This document shows positions 49,204-56,879 of a DNA stretch of 64,000 nucleotides, piece after piece; within the stretch, counting starts at the first letter, position 1, and every line of letters starts with the position of its first letter. The notes beneath the pieces are model-generated. The model was not told where the DNA came from. It was given only the letters and a program-made list of their open reading frames with translations, and ran no database searches. The translations under genes were made by a program, and so were the position numbers. Origin of the DNA: Seonamhaeicola sp. S2-3 (lineage in GTDB: Bacteria; Bacteroidota; Bacteroidia; Flavobacteriales; Flavobacteriaceae); assembly GCF_001971785.1 (NCBI RefSeq), contig NZ_CP019389.1, positions 1,685,001-1,749,000 of the forward strand. Reading direction: 5' to 3'.

Positions 49204-49647
49204 TTACAATTTTAAATATAAATATTTCTTTTGATAATCTATTACGGCTTTACCTTTTTTTAAAATATCGGCACCAATAATACCATCTACAGGTTTAGAG
49301 TTGTGATTCATTAAGGCAGTATTAACATGCGTTAAGTTAAAAAGTACTAAAACAACCTTATTATGGCGCCATTTTCCAATTTTAACCTTATTTTTTTTAG
49401 ACATTTTAGTGTCCATGTCAATAGCGCCTGCCCCTGCAGCTTTAATAACAGAATCTTCGGCTTTTAAATTAAAAGTATCTACAGCTTCAAATCCAACACA
49501 AGAACTAGATGCTCCAGTGTCTAAAATAAAACGCCCGCGATTACCGTTAATTGAAGCTTTAATTTCAAAATGATTGGTCTTGGTAAGGTGTAATTTTATT
49601 TTAGTATAACCTTTGTCTAATAAAAATTCTTGTAGAGATTTTTCCAT
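49204..49647 (-). CDS. Retropepsin-like aspartic protease
   Basis: A 147-residue protein with one retropepsin domain: active-site 'GRFILDTGASSSCVGFEAV' (Asp43-Thr-Gly) and the late 'KPVDGIIGADILKKGKAVID' flap/psi-loop segment. Retropepsins work as homodimers, one Asp from each chain. There is no signal peptide or membrane helix, so it should be cytoplasmic. It starts five bases after the stop of the CHAT gene and precedes the LuxR regulator, making a protease/CHAT pair on opposite sides of the membrane. The substrate is unknown; a cleavable cytoplasmic regulator would be a logical target, but this is inference. Confidence 0.87.
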   Translation of the reverse strand: MEKSLQEFLLDKGYTKIKLHLTKTNHFEIKASINGNRGRFILDTGASSSCVGFEAVDTFNLKAEDSVIKAAGAGAIDMDTKMSKKNKVKIGKWRHNKVVLVLFNLTHVNTALMNHNSKPVDGIIGADILKKGKAVIDYQKKYLYLKL

Positions 49648-49652
49648 GACAC

Positions 49653-52178
49653 TTATTTATGTTTAAAACGTAAAAGTAATATAATAAGAAAGATAAATCC
49701 TAAAATTATTCCGTACAATAAATAAGATTTAGGCGTGGGTTTTGATAGTTCACCATAATACACAAAAGCACCCCAATAGTAGGGCGATTTTTTAGCATTG
49801 CTAATAGAGGGGTTTTCTAAATACTCTAATTTGCACATTTGGTTAGCATAATAAGCCGATTGTGTGTTGCTATAACTCTTATAAAACGATTGCATGATTT
49901 GAGATGTAGATAAATCGTTTATCTGCCATAATGAAAACAGTAAGTTTTTAGCTCCAGCATATTGAAAACCTCTAGCAATACTCATGGCGCCTTCTGCTTT
50001 AAAAAGTTTGCCAATACCAGTTTCGCAGGCGCTTAAAACTACTAAATTACTGTTAAGGTTAAGGCTGTATAACTCATTTACGTATAGCTTTTCATTATAA
50101 AAATCTATACTAGCAGGCTTAACAAAATTACCACTACTTGCGTGGGTAGATAAGTGCAACATGCCATAATTTTTAGCCTTTTTTATAAAGTTGGTTTTAC
50201 TTGCGTTATTATTTATTAGTATTTCAGAAGGCATTTCTTTTTTAATAGCATTGGCTTCTTGTAAAGAAAAAGAAAGATGTTTACTAGAATTTTTAAAAAC
50301 CGGAAAAACGCCTAACAACTTATTATTGGTTTTAGGTTGGTTATTGTTTAAATAAAAAAACGCACTAGAGTTATAAGCTATGTTTTGAAACTTAACCACA
50401 AAGGGCATTTTAGAGAATGACGTAGTAGTGGTTTTAGAATTTAAAAGTGTTTCAAAAGGTACAAAATTGAGTAACCCATCTGGAATAATAATGACGTTTT
50501 TATAAGCTGAAACTTCTTTGAAATTTAGTGATTGATATAGGTTAAATGCTTGCGATGTGTAATTAGAAACATTGTCATTAATTTTGGTAGCATCATCAAA
50601 AAGGTGAATGTAATTAGTAATTACTTTTTTTGCTTTGTTGGTTTCAATTAGCTTGTTTAGTTTAATGTTAGTACTAGAAATTATAAATTGATAAATGGCT
50701 TGTTTTCCATAAAAATATTCAACTAAAACCGCATTGTCTTTTAGTAATTTATTTTGCAAGTTTTGTATTGAAATTAGATTTTTAAATTCTGAATACTTTT
50801 TAGAAATAGGTGTTTTTAACGACTTAATTTTTAGGCTTATCTCGCTTAATTGCTTGCTTAAATTATTTATTTCTGTGGGTCTATTGTTTTCTAACTGTTC
50901 AATAACAAGTTTACTGGTAATATGTTCTTGTTGCTTTAAAAGATTGTATTCTTTAATTAAAAGGCTGTCTGTTGGGTGTTTTTCTAGACGTTGCTTTTTT
51001 AAAAACATTTCTTTTAAAGTGAATACTTTACTGTTTTCAGAATATTCAAAAGCTTTAAATAAAAGAGAGTCGTTTTGAGTGTTGTTAAAAGCATCAAAAA
51101 GCAAATTAATACATTTTTCACTCCTAATTCTATTATTGGTTTCATTTAAAATTTTAGCCTCTTGTGTTGTCCATGTGTTTTTTAGTAAATGAGATACATG
51201 GAAACTTAAATCGTAACTTTTTAAGGCTAATTTGGGGTTGGTTTCAATATTTGAATAAAGATCAAAAATGTCAATGAATTTATTTTCGGCATAAAGCAGT
51301 TCTTTTTTTGGTAAACTGTTAAAATTTGTGTTGGGAATAAGTGACTGTAGCGCCATTTCAAGACTCTTTAAAGCCGCTTTATTTTGGTTGTTTAAATGGT
51401 AAACTTGTGCTTCTTCAATATAAATTTGAGCTATTTCTCTTTGGGTTAAATTTTTAATTGATAATTGTTGCTTTTTGAACTTTTGAAACTCTAATAGAGC
51501 CTTTGAAAAATTACCATTTTGAAGTGCTATTTTATAATGAAGTTTGTTGTTTAAAGTTGTTTTTTCAGAAAAAGTTCCAAGCGCAATTTTACTTTCATTT
51601 TTAAGGTTAATTAACTTTTGTTTTTGGCTTTTACTAATATTAGGATTATTAATAAAATTTGAAGTGAGTTTTATAACCGTTTCATGTTTTCCTAAGGTGT
51701 AATACAGTTGCGATAAATTTATGGCTCCACTAATTTCATGTTTAAGTAGTCTCTTTTTTTTTGCTAAATAACTGTACTGTTTTATGGTGTTTTCGGCATT
51801 GGTAAAGTTACCTGTTTTGGTATATAGGTTGCCTAAAGGAATTAGGCAGCTTTCAATAATATCAAAATCTGATAGTTCTGATAAGTTGTTGTTATTGAAA
51901 CGTTTTACAGCATCTTCAAAAGTAGTAATGGCTTCTTTTAACTTAGAATGATTTTGTAAGTAGTACCCTTTATGGCTTTGTAAAAACACTAAAGCTAATT
52001 GTTCATCTTTAGTTTTTACTTGAGATTTAAATCTTAGTTCTTGTTTATTTAAAATTTGTAATGAAGCCTCATTTGGGTTAGCTATAAATGCTTCTGCAGC
52101 CACATAAATTTGTTCTTCAAGTTCCTGTGAAAAGCAAAAGCCATGGATGAGGACTAAAAAGTAAAGTAATTTTTTCAT
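49653..52178 (-). CDS. TPR-CHAT protease-like protein, exported and membrane-anchored
   Basis: An 841-residue protein with a signal peptide (1-18), a long helical TPR region (about 60-350), a helical linker (350-470) and a CHAT domain (about 480-810). CHAT is a caspase-like cysteine-protease fold; the dyad is intact, with His679 in 'GMLHLSTHASSGNF' and Cys718 in 'LVVLSACETGIGKLF'. The family motif 'AMSIARGFQYAGAKNLLFSL' follows, and one membrane helix (about 819-837) closes the protein with a short basic tail RFKHK. The catalytic domain therefore faces the periplasm. TPRs probably bind the partner or substrate. It is 44 bases after the PKD-barrel gene and five before the retropepsin gene. Confidence 0.93.
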   Translation of the reverse strand: MKKLLYFLVLIHGFCFSQELEEQIYVAAEAFIANPNEASLQILNKQELRFKSQVKTKDEQLALVFLQSHKGYYLQNHSKLKEAITTFEDAVKRFNNNNLSELSDFDIIESCLIPLGNLYTKTGNFTNAENTIKQYSYLAKKKRLLKHEISGAINLSQLYYTLGKHETVIKLTSNFINNPNISKSQKQKLINLKNESKIALGTFSEKTTLNNKLHYKIALQNGNFSKALLEFQKFKKQQLSIKNLTQREIAQIYIEEAQVYHLNNQNKAALKSLEMALQSLIPNTNFNSLPKKELLYAENKFIDIFDLYSNIETNPKLALKSYDLSFHVSHLLKNTWTTQEAKILNETNNRIRSEKCINLLFDAFNNTQNDSLLFKAFEYSENSKVFTLKEMFLKKQRLEKHPTDSLLIKEYNLLKQQEHITSKLVIEQLENNRPTEINNLSKQLSEISLKIKSLKTPISKKYSEFKNLISIQNLQNKLLKDNAVLVEYFYGKQAIYQFIISSTNIKLNKLIETNKAKKVITNYIHLFDDATKINDNVSNYTSQAFNLYQSLNFKEVSAYKNVIIIPDGLLNFVPFETLLNSKTTTTSFSKMPFVVKFQNIAYNSSAFFYLNNNQPKTNNKLLGVFPVFKNSSKHLSFSLQEANAIKKEMPSEILINNNASKTNFIKKAKNYGMLHLSTHASSGNFVKPASIDFYNEKLYVNELYSLNLNSNLVVLSACETGIGKLFKAEGAMSIARGFQYAGAKNLLFSLWQINDLSTSQIMQSFYKSYSNTQSAYYANQMCKLEYLENPSISNAKKSPYYWGAFVYYGELSKPTPKSYLLYGIILGFIFLIILLLRFKHK

Positions 52179-52222
52179 TAATAATTATTCACAAGAGTAA
52201 AATGCCAAATGTACCTTAGGTA

Positions 52223-54178
52223 CTAGAATTTCCAAATGGCATAGAATTGCCAATAGTTAAAATCATTTTCAAAATTCATAATATAACGAGCGCCAAGGCT
52301 AGGGCCAATTCTGGCAAAACCTGCGGTGGCTTCAAATAAAACCCCTGTTCTTAAATTTGTAAATGAGTTTGAAAGCGAATTTTGTTCTTTGGTGCTGCTC
52401 ATTATAGGTGCATCGGGGTCTGTGCCTTCAAATTCTTCAATTGAAATATTTTGGTTTTGTTTTTCGCTAACCGAAATAGTATTTTGTAAACCAGTACCAA
52501 GTCCAATATAATTATTCACATTATATCTTAAAAGAATGGGGATATCCCAATATATATTTTCATAACTGGTGTTAGTGGTGGTGCGTTGCCTAAATCTAAA
52601 CCCTTGGGGGTCATCAATAATTTCATCGGTAACATTGGTGTTAGCATCATAAGAATGAAAATTATTCATAAGTTCTACCTGCCAATACCAACGATAAGAT
52701 TTATAAGGAGAAATGGTAGCACCTATAAAATAGCTTTCAGAATTGTTTAGGTTTCCAAACGAATTATAACCTACTTTAGCACCAACAGAAATGCCTGGTA
52801 AAAAGCGTGTAGTAGAGTAGTTGGTTATTATAGGTTCGTTTTTATCAAATATAATAGCTGTTCTGCTTTTAGTTTTCTTTTTATGGAAATCTTTGGCAAA
52901 TTTTATCTTATACTTTACAAAACCTTTTGTAGAATCATACTCTTTTACGTTTTTCTGTTCGCTACCTGGTAAGTAAATATTTTTAAAGGTGAAAATAGCT
53001 TGTTTGTCTGTAAATGTAGTGTCTAAGCAACTATATAGAACGTCTTTTTTAGGACAAATATCACATTTAGGGTACATGTCGATTACTTCTAAAGTAGATT
53101 TATCTAACATATCAGGAATATCAGTTTCCAAGCGTATAGTTCTTGCGGGTCCTTCGCCATTATTTTGAAACTTTATTTTATACTTTAGAGTTTTAAAGCG
53201 AACAAGTCTGTAGTTCATAAACGTACCGTTAGAAGACATTTTATTGGGATCGTGCGAGGTTACAATTTCCATTTCCATATCTTTAACCTTATGATTATCA
53301 TAATTAGAATCTGGTACATAAATACCACGAACTGAAATTATAGCACTGGTATCTTTTACCATTTCTGGGGTAGTTTTTAAACTAAAAAAAATGTTACGCT
53401 CTTCATTAGGTTGCATATTGTCAAATTCTAATAAACTCCAGTCTTTGTATATGCTTTGCGATTCTTGAATGGTTAAAGGTAAATTCATTTTTTCTGTAGA
53501 ATCTTGAAGTGTTAAAGCGCTTTCTACAATATCATTATTAGAAGAAGCTAAATAGGTGTTTTCATTATCTATATTATATGTATAAGCAAAACCGTTATTT
53601 GAAATGTCTTTTTCGTTATGATGTGTTCTGGTTTCAATTAATTCAAAGTTGTCATTTTTGTATTTAAGCTCGTTATAAAACAAATATATTTTACCATTTG
53701 TAACATACTCTTTTGTGTTTTTGTAACTTAAAATGACTACCATTTCTTGATCTGGAACAGGTTCTCTGTTTCGTTTTAATGTAAAATCTTCGGTCATTGA
53801 GGCTACTTCCTCAAAATCTTCAGTTACATTGCTAATGGTTATTTTTTTGGGACGAGTAGTAGGTGGTTTTCCGTTGTCATAATTATTAGTTGCCCAAAGT
53901 TTTACTTCATATTCGCCTTTGTTTTTATAAGTGTGTTTTGGGCTTTTTTCTTTGCTATAATGGCCATCGCCAAATTCCCAATGATACGTATAAAACGCTT
54001 TGGGTGCGCCAGCAATTTGGGTTAATTCTGGTGTTTGTGGTGTAAAACTAACCACATTACCATGAGTAGTATTTTTTATAGTAGCGGTTCTTGTTAAGCT
54101 ATCGGTTTCTTTAGTTTGTTGAGAAAAACCAAAAAAGGAAAAAGTAAAAACCAGAAAATAAAGTAATATTTTAGGCAT
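52223..54178 (-). CDS. PKD-domain protein with C-terminal outer-membrane barrel
   Basis: A 651-residue secreted protein: signal peptide 1-19, a PKD domain (about 40-115, 'TYHWEFGDGHYSKEKSPKHT'), a beta-rich middle, a repeat-type adhesin domain like DUF11/DUF7619 (about 320-460, 'RFKTLKYKIKFQNNGEGPAR', 'IRLETDIPDMLDKSTLEV'), and a PorT-like outer-membrane beta-barrel (about 465-651, 'GISVGAKVGYNSFG', 'IPILLRYNVNNYIGLGTG') ending in Phe (FYAIWKF). The domains would be displayed on the cell side or surface while the barrel anchors the protein. It is the first large gene of the CHAT operon, 62 bases after a 30-residue membrane peptide gene. Four cysteines cluster in 'MYPKCDICPKKDVLYSC'. Confidence 0.8.
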   Translation of the reverse strand: MPKILLYFLVFTFSFFGFSQQTKETDSLTRTATIKNTTHGNVVSFTPQTPELTQIAGAPKAFYTYHWEFGDGHYSKEKSPKHTYKNKGEYEVKLWATNNYDNGKPPTTRPKKITISNVTEDFEEVASMTEDFTLKRNREPVPDQEMVVILSYKNTKEYVTNGKIYLFYNELKYKNDNFELIETRTHHNEKDISNNGFAYTYNIDNENTYLASSNNDIVESALTLQDSTEKMNLPLTIQESQSIYKDWSLLEFDNMQPNEERNIFFSLKTTPEMVKDTSAIISVRGIYVPDSNYDNHKVKDMEMEIVTSHDPNKMSSNGTFMNYRLVRFKTLKYKIKFQNNGEGPARTIRLETDIPDMLDKSTLEVIDMYPKCDICPKKDVLYSCLDTTFTDKQAIFTFKNIYLPGSEQKNVKEYDSTKGFVKYKIKFAKDFHKKKTKSRTAIIFDKNEPIITNYSTTRFLPGISVGAKVGYNSFGNLNNSESYFIGATISPYKSYRWYWQVELMNNFHSYDANTNVTDEIIDDPQGFRFRQRTTTNTSYENIYWDIPILLRYNVNNYIGLGTGLQNTISVSEKQNQNISIEEFEGTDPDAPIMSSTKEQNSLSNSFTNLRTGVLFEATAGFARIGPSLGARYIMNFENDFNYWQFYAIWKF

Positions 54179-54239
54179 AACAAAAATATTTAGGTGTTTA
54201 AATATACAAAGACTATAGGTAATAGGTTTTTAAACATTA

Positions 54240-54332
54240 TTAGTAAGTTAAAATCATTACTATATTGGCAATTATTGTTAGCACAATAATTATTGTTAGT
54301 ATAACAGCCAATATATTAATACTTTTTTTCAT
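54240..54332 (-). CDS. Tiny single-helix membrane peptide (30 residues), first gene of the CHAT operon
   Basis: An ATG at 54332 opens 30 codons: MKKSINILAVILTIIIVLTI followed by IANIVMILTY, one membrane helix with a lysine pair at its head. The ATG lies 23 bases after the ATATA box of a GGGTAAC promoter element, so a leader of about 16 bases is predicted, which argues that the frame is translated. The PKD-barrel gene follows 61 bases after its stop. Similar in layout to the peptide at 48093-48194, which lies just after the same operon. No family recognised. Such peptides can act as membrane regulators or toxins, but nothing here shows which. Confidence 0.55.
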   Translation of the reverse strand: MKKSINILAVILTIIIVLTIIANIVMILTY

Positions 54333-54354
54333 GCCTTAAAAAGGTTGTTTATTA

Positions 54355-54385
54355 CTATATACGCTAAGGTTGATATTTGTTACCC
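54355..54385 (-). promoter_or_regulatory. Sigma-factor-type promoter element, site 1 (CHAT operon)
   Basis: On the minus strand: GGGTAACAAA (from 54385) and TATATAG (54361-54355), with 17 bases between GGGTAAC and TATATAG. Two further elements with the same boxes and the same 17-base spacing lie upstream of the genes starting at 56775 and 57323. Confidence 0.6.
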
Positions 54386-54396
54386 ATTAAAAACAA

Positions 54397-54427
54397 AAAA
54401 GCCAGAAATTTTATATTTCTGGCTTTT
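54397..54427 (-). terminator. Terminator between the CHAT operon promoter and the IS3 element
   Basis: A 13-bp perfect stem AAAAGCCAGAAAT/ATTTCTGGCTTTT with a 5-base loop. Before the IS insertion it would have stood about 60 bases past the stop of the lipoprotein gene at 55795, so it is probably that gene's own terminator. Confidence 0.75.
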
Positions 54428-54437
54428 AATAAATAGG

Positions 54438-54462
54438 TGTCCCGTCCTAAAATAAGTTGACA
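54438..54462 (+). repeat. IS3 left inverted repeat
   Basis: TGTCCCGTCCTAAAATAAGT plus TGACA. It pairs with the right end at 20 of 25 positions or more; the first five bases differ apart from TG. Confidence 0.85.
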
Positions 54463-54477
54463 CAAAATCGACTTATT

Positions 54478-54870
54478 ATGAAAAATAAAGAACACAAGCG
54501 ATTTAAGCGCACACAACGAGATTACAATTTAGGCTTTAAATTAGCCTTGGTGTCCGAAGTAGAAAAAGGCAACTACACATACAAACAGATTCAAAAAGCT
54601 TATGGTATCCAAGGCAGGAGTACCGTTTTGGTATGGTTAAGAAAATATGGTACTTTAGATTGGAGTAAACCAAACTTTAATAATTTGCCTAAAGAAAAAG
54701 AAACACCAGCCCAAAGGATAAAGCGTTTAGAACGAGAACTAGAAGATGAGCGATTAAAGAACTTATTGCTCAATACAATGATAGATGTATCAGACAAACA
54801 ATTTGGTACTTCTATTAGAAAAAAGCTTTTATCCCAACAATCCAAATCATCAAACAAGACAAGCAAGTAG
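54478..54870 (+). CDS. IS3-family transposase OrfA
   Basis: A 130-residue DNA-binding subunit. I start it at the ATG at 54478 rather than a TTG 21 bases upstream, which lies in the inverted repeat. A helix-turn-helix is visible ('KLALVSEVEKGNYTYKQIQK', 'AYGIQGRSTVLVWLRKYG') and a leucine-zipper-like coiled coil follows ('RIKRLERELEDERLKNLLLN'), used for multimerisation. Residues after about 116 are read only if no frameshift occurs: an A6G slippery run at 54819-54825 lets ribosomes slip -1 into orfB. Confidence 0.93.
   Translation: MKNKEHKRFKRTQRDYNLGFKLALVSEVEKGNYTYKQIQKAYGIQGRSTVLVWLRKYGTLDWSKPNFNNLPKEKETPAQRIKRLERELEDERLKNLLLNTMIDVSDKQFGTSIRKKLLSQQSKSSNKTSK
54819..54825 (+). promoter_or_regulatory. 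Programmed -1 frameshift slippery site
   Basis: AAAAAAG, the A6G type used in IS3 elements. The orfB frame has a TAG just before it (54816-54818) and is open from 54819 on, so slipping gives an OrfAB fusion of about 409 residues (116 from orfA, 293 from orfB). Confidence 0.8.
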
Positions 54871-54890
54871 CCATTGCGCACTCATGTAGA

Positions 54891-55706
54891 TTGTTAGGGA
54901 TAAGTAGACAAGCTGTTTATCAAGCTCAAAAACGTAAAGAAGCACGTATCAAAGAACTCTCAAAGATAAAATCCTTAGTACTTGTTATTCGTAGAGATAT
55001 GCCAAGACTGGGTACACGTAAACTCTACTACTTGCTAAAGCCAGAGTTTGATAAACATCAAATAAAAATAGGGAGAGATGCCTTATTTGCTTATTTAAAA
55101 ACAGAACATTTATTAATAACACCAAAGAAAAACTATACCAAAACCACAAACTCAAAACATTGGCTTAAAAAGCACCCTAACCTACTAAAAGACATCCAAC
55201 CTAATAGGCCAGAACATGTGTTTGTAAGTGATATTACCTACATAAAAAGCAGAGAAAAAACACATTATTTATCTTTGGTAACAGATGCTTATAGTAGAAA
55301 AATAGTTGGATATCAATTAAGTGATGATATGAGTGCAAAAAATGTAGTCAAAGCTTTTAATATGGCCATAAAGAAAAGAGATACAAATAATGAAATTATC
55401 CATCATTCTGATCGTGGACTACAGTATTGTGCTTTTGTCTATCAAAAGGCTTTAAGGGAAAACAACGTAATACCATCAATGACAGATGGTTATGATTGCT
55501 ACCAAAACGCATTAGCAGAGCGCATTAATGGAATTTTAAAACAAGAGTTCTTAATTTATAAGTGCAATAATGGAAGAGAGCTTGAACGGTTAATCAAAGA
55601 ATCTATAGAAACTTATAACAATAAAAGACCGCATTTGAGCCTTAACATGAAAACACCTAACTTTATACACAACAAAAAACCTGAGAAGTTAAATTCTCAG
55701 GTTTAA
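54891..55706 (+). CDS. IS3-family transposase OrfB (DDE integrase domain)
   Basis: The catalytic subunit. The DDE triad is complete: Asp in 'EHVFVSDITYIKSREKTHYL', Asp in 'EIIHHSDRGLQYCAFVYQ' and Glu in 'NALAERINGILKQEFLIYK'. The N-terminal helix-turn-helix-like segment is 'RLGTRKLYYLLKPEFDKHQI'. Read alone it would need a TTG start at 54891, giving 271 residues; the natural product is more likely the -1 fusion with OrfA, entered at 54825 with 'AFIPTIQIIKQDKQVAIAHS'. A hairpin overlaps the stop codon. Confidence 0.95.
   Translation: MLGISRQAVYQAQKRKEARIKELSKIKSLVLVIRRDMPRLGTRKLYYLLKPEFDKHQIKIGRDALFAYLKTEHLLITPKKNYTKTTNSKHWLKKHPNLLKDIQPNRPEHVFVSDITYIKSREKTHYLSLVTDAYSRKIVGYQLSDDMSAKNVVKAFNMAIKKRDTNNEIIHHSDRGLQYCAFVYQKALRENNVIPSMTDGYDCYQNALAERINGILKQEFLIYKCNNGRELERLIKESIETYNNKRPHLSLNMKTPNFIHNKKPEKLNSQV
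55677..55704 (+). terminator. Hairpin at the end of orfB
   Basis: An 11-bp stem AAACCTGAGAA/TTCTCAGGTTT with a 6-base loop, overlapping the last codons of orfB. The T tail is short, so it may stabilise mRNA or stop transcription in either direction. Confidence 0.6.
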
Positions 55707-55722
55707 TTTAATTTATAAAAAC

Positions 55723-55747
55723 TGTCAACCTATTTTAGGACGACTCA
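55723..55747 (-). repeat. IS3 right inverted repeat
   Basis: On the minus strand TGAGTCGTCCTAAAATAGGT plus TGACA, matching the left end. Confidence 0.85.
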
Positions 55748-55794
55748 AGGTTAATAATTTGGGAAACCATTTAAAGTAGGTGATGAAAATGTAT

Positions 55795-56775
55795 TTATGG
55801 TAGATTATTAATAATGTTTACTAGTTGAGATTCTGTTACTACACTAGTTTCGTTTTCAGTGAAAGTAATTGTTTCGTTTTCTGCTATGGTTACACCTTTT
55901 ATAGCGTATTTGTAGTTGCCGTTTTCTTCGGTTACAAAAATTACATGACATTCTAAACCAATTGGAATTTGTCCGTAATGTTCACTAAATAACCCTGTGT
56001 TAGAATCGTAAGTATCTAAGTAGGCTAATGCGTTATCTTCCCCATCGTATGATAAGTAGATATTACAGTTTGTGTTGTCATAACCTTCAGGTGCATCTAC
56101 TAAAATAGTTGTTTTTTCTCTGGGGTCGTTATAAAATCTATCTACGTTAGTCCAACCAAAGTTATCAAGAAAAGCGTAGTATAAGTTTCCTTCAAAGAAA
56201 ATGCCACCTTCGCCATTAGCGCCATCGCGTTCGTCTTCTTCCCAAGCAAGATTACCATCTTCATCAATAGTACCAGTCCATAAAATCATGTCGTTGTCAA
56301 TACCACCAGTTAATTCTGAAGGAATACCTAATTGGATGTCGCAAGAAATATCTAAAGGCGTTCCGTTTTGTGTAGCTTCAATAAAAAATTCGCCACCAGA
56401 AATTAATAGGGCTTTATCGCCATTAGGCATAATTCCCATAGTAGGTTTGTTTGTAGTAAGCATAGAACCTTTATCAAAAAGTTCAATATATTCTAAATCT
56501 ACAGTACCGGTTACGGGGTCTCCGTTAAGGGTTAAACAGCTACTGTTAATTCCTATAGATACACCGTTGTCTGAGGTTAGATTTATCCAACCGTCTTCTG
56601 CATTAAATTGAAAATTTTGCGTATTGTTGATAAGAGCTTCTTCAAAAAGCGCGTTGAATTCTTCTTGTGATGGTGCTTCAAAAGTTGGGTTTTCACCATC
56701 GTCTGATTTTGTACAACTTGTAAAGATTAAAGTTGTCATTAATAAAAGTCCGAAAATGTTCTTTAAAGTGTTCAT
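55795..56775 (-). CDS. Lipoprotein with ZU5-like beta domain (function unknown)
   Basis: A 326-residue lipoprotein (Cys21 after 'LIFTS'). A beta-sandwich-like domain at about 65-145 shows strands 'GVSIGINSSCLTLNGDPVTG' and 'VDLEYIELFDKGSMLTTNKP', then 'GGEFFIEATQNGTPL', a pattern like ZU5/GAIN-related domains, but the match is loose. The rest contains acidic Asp/Gly turns ('WEEDERDGANGEGG') and 'YYAFLDNFGWTNVDRFYND'. It is preceded by a GGGTAAC-N17-TATATAA element, the second of three, so it probably belongs to the same regulon as the CHAT operon. The IS3 element sits 47 bases after its stop and separates it from its likely terminator. Confidence 0.75.
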   Translation of the reverse strand: MNTLKNIFGLLLMTTLIFTSCTKSDDGENPTFEAPSQEEFNALFEEALINNTQNFQFNAEDGWINLTSDNGVSIGINSSCLTLNGDPVTGTVDLEYIELFDKGSMLTTNKPTMGIMPNGDKALLISGGEFFIEATQNGTPLDISCDIQLGIPSELTGGIDNDMILWTGTIDEDGNLAWEEDERDGANGEGGIFFEGNLYYAFLDNFGWTNVDRFYNDPREKTTILVDAPEGYDNTNCNIYLSYDGEDNALAYLDTYDSNTGLFSEHYGQIPIGLECHVIFVTEENGNYKYAIKGVTIAENETITFTENETSVVTESQLVNIINNLP

Positions 56776-56805
56776 AATAGATTTGTTTTTAATTGTTATT
56801 CATGT

Positions 56806-56836
56806 TTATATAAACAGGGTAATTATTTTGTTACCC
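56806..56836 (-). promoter_or_regulatory. Sigma-factor-type promoter element, site 2 (lipoprotein gene)
   Basis: On the minus strand GGGTAACAAAA (from 56836) and TATATAA (56812-56806), with 17 bases between GGGTAAC and TATATAA. The gene starts 30 bases further, at 56775. The GGGTAA box is also one arm of a hairpin (56812-56841). Confidence 0.6.
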
Positions 56837-56841
56837 TGTTT
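56812..56841 (-). terminator. Terminator-like hairpin after the two-repeat secreted protein
   Basis: An 11-bp perfect stem AAACAGGGTAA/TTACCCTGTTT with an 8-base loop. It lies about 40 bases after the stop at 56880 and overlaps promoter element site 2, so the GGGTAAC box can be hidden in RNA/DNA structure. Confidence 0.55.
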
Positions 56842-56853
56842 TTTGGTTTTTTT

Positions 56854-56878
56854 TCACTTCGACTGTGCTTAGTGTGAC
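56854..56878. repeat. Short flavobacterial-type intergenic repeat
   Basis: CACTTCGACTGTGCTTAGTG followed by TGACA. From general knowledge, near copies (CACTTCGACTncGCTCAGTGTGACA) recur in many flavobacterial spacers. It immediately precedes the 3' end of the gene at 56880. Confidence 0.45.
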
Positions 56879-56879
56879 A

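Larger units (their letters stand above)
54438..55747 (+). mobile_element. Intact IS3-family insertion sequence (1310 bp)
   Basis: Terminal inverted repeats of 25 bases (54438-54462 and 55723-55747) share TG at the tip and CGTCCTAAAATA-R-GTTGACA. Both sides carry the 3-base target duplication AGG (54435-54437, 55748-55750), the size expected for IS3. It holds orfA and orfB in the usual phases with a slippery A6G at their junction, and all DDE residues are present. It has inserted between the lipoprotein gene (stop at 55795) and the terminator at 54397-54427, about 50 bases upstream of the CHAT operon promoter. Intact ends and frames suggest a recent insertion. Confidence 0.93.
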
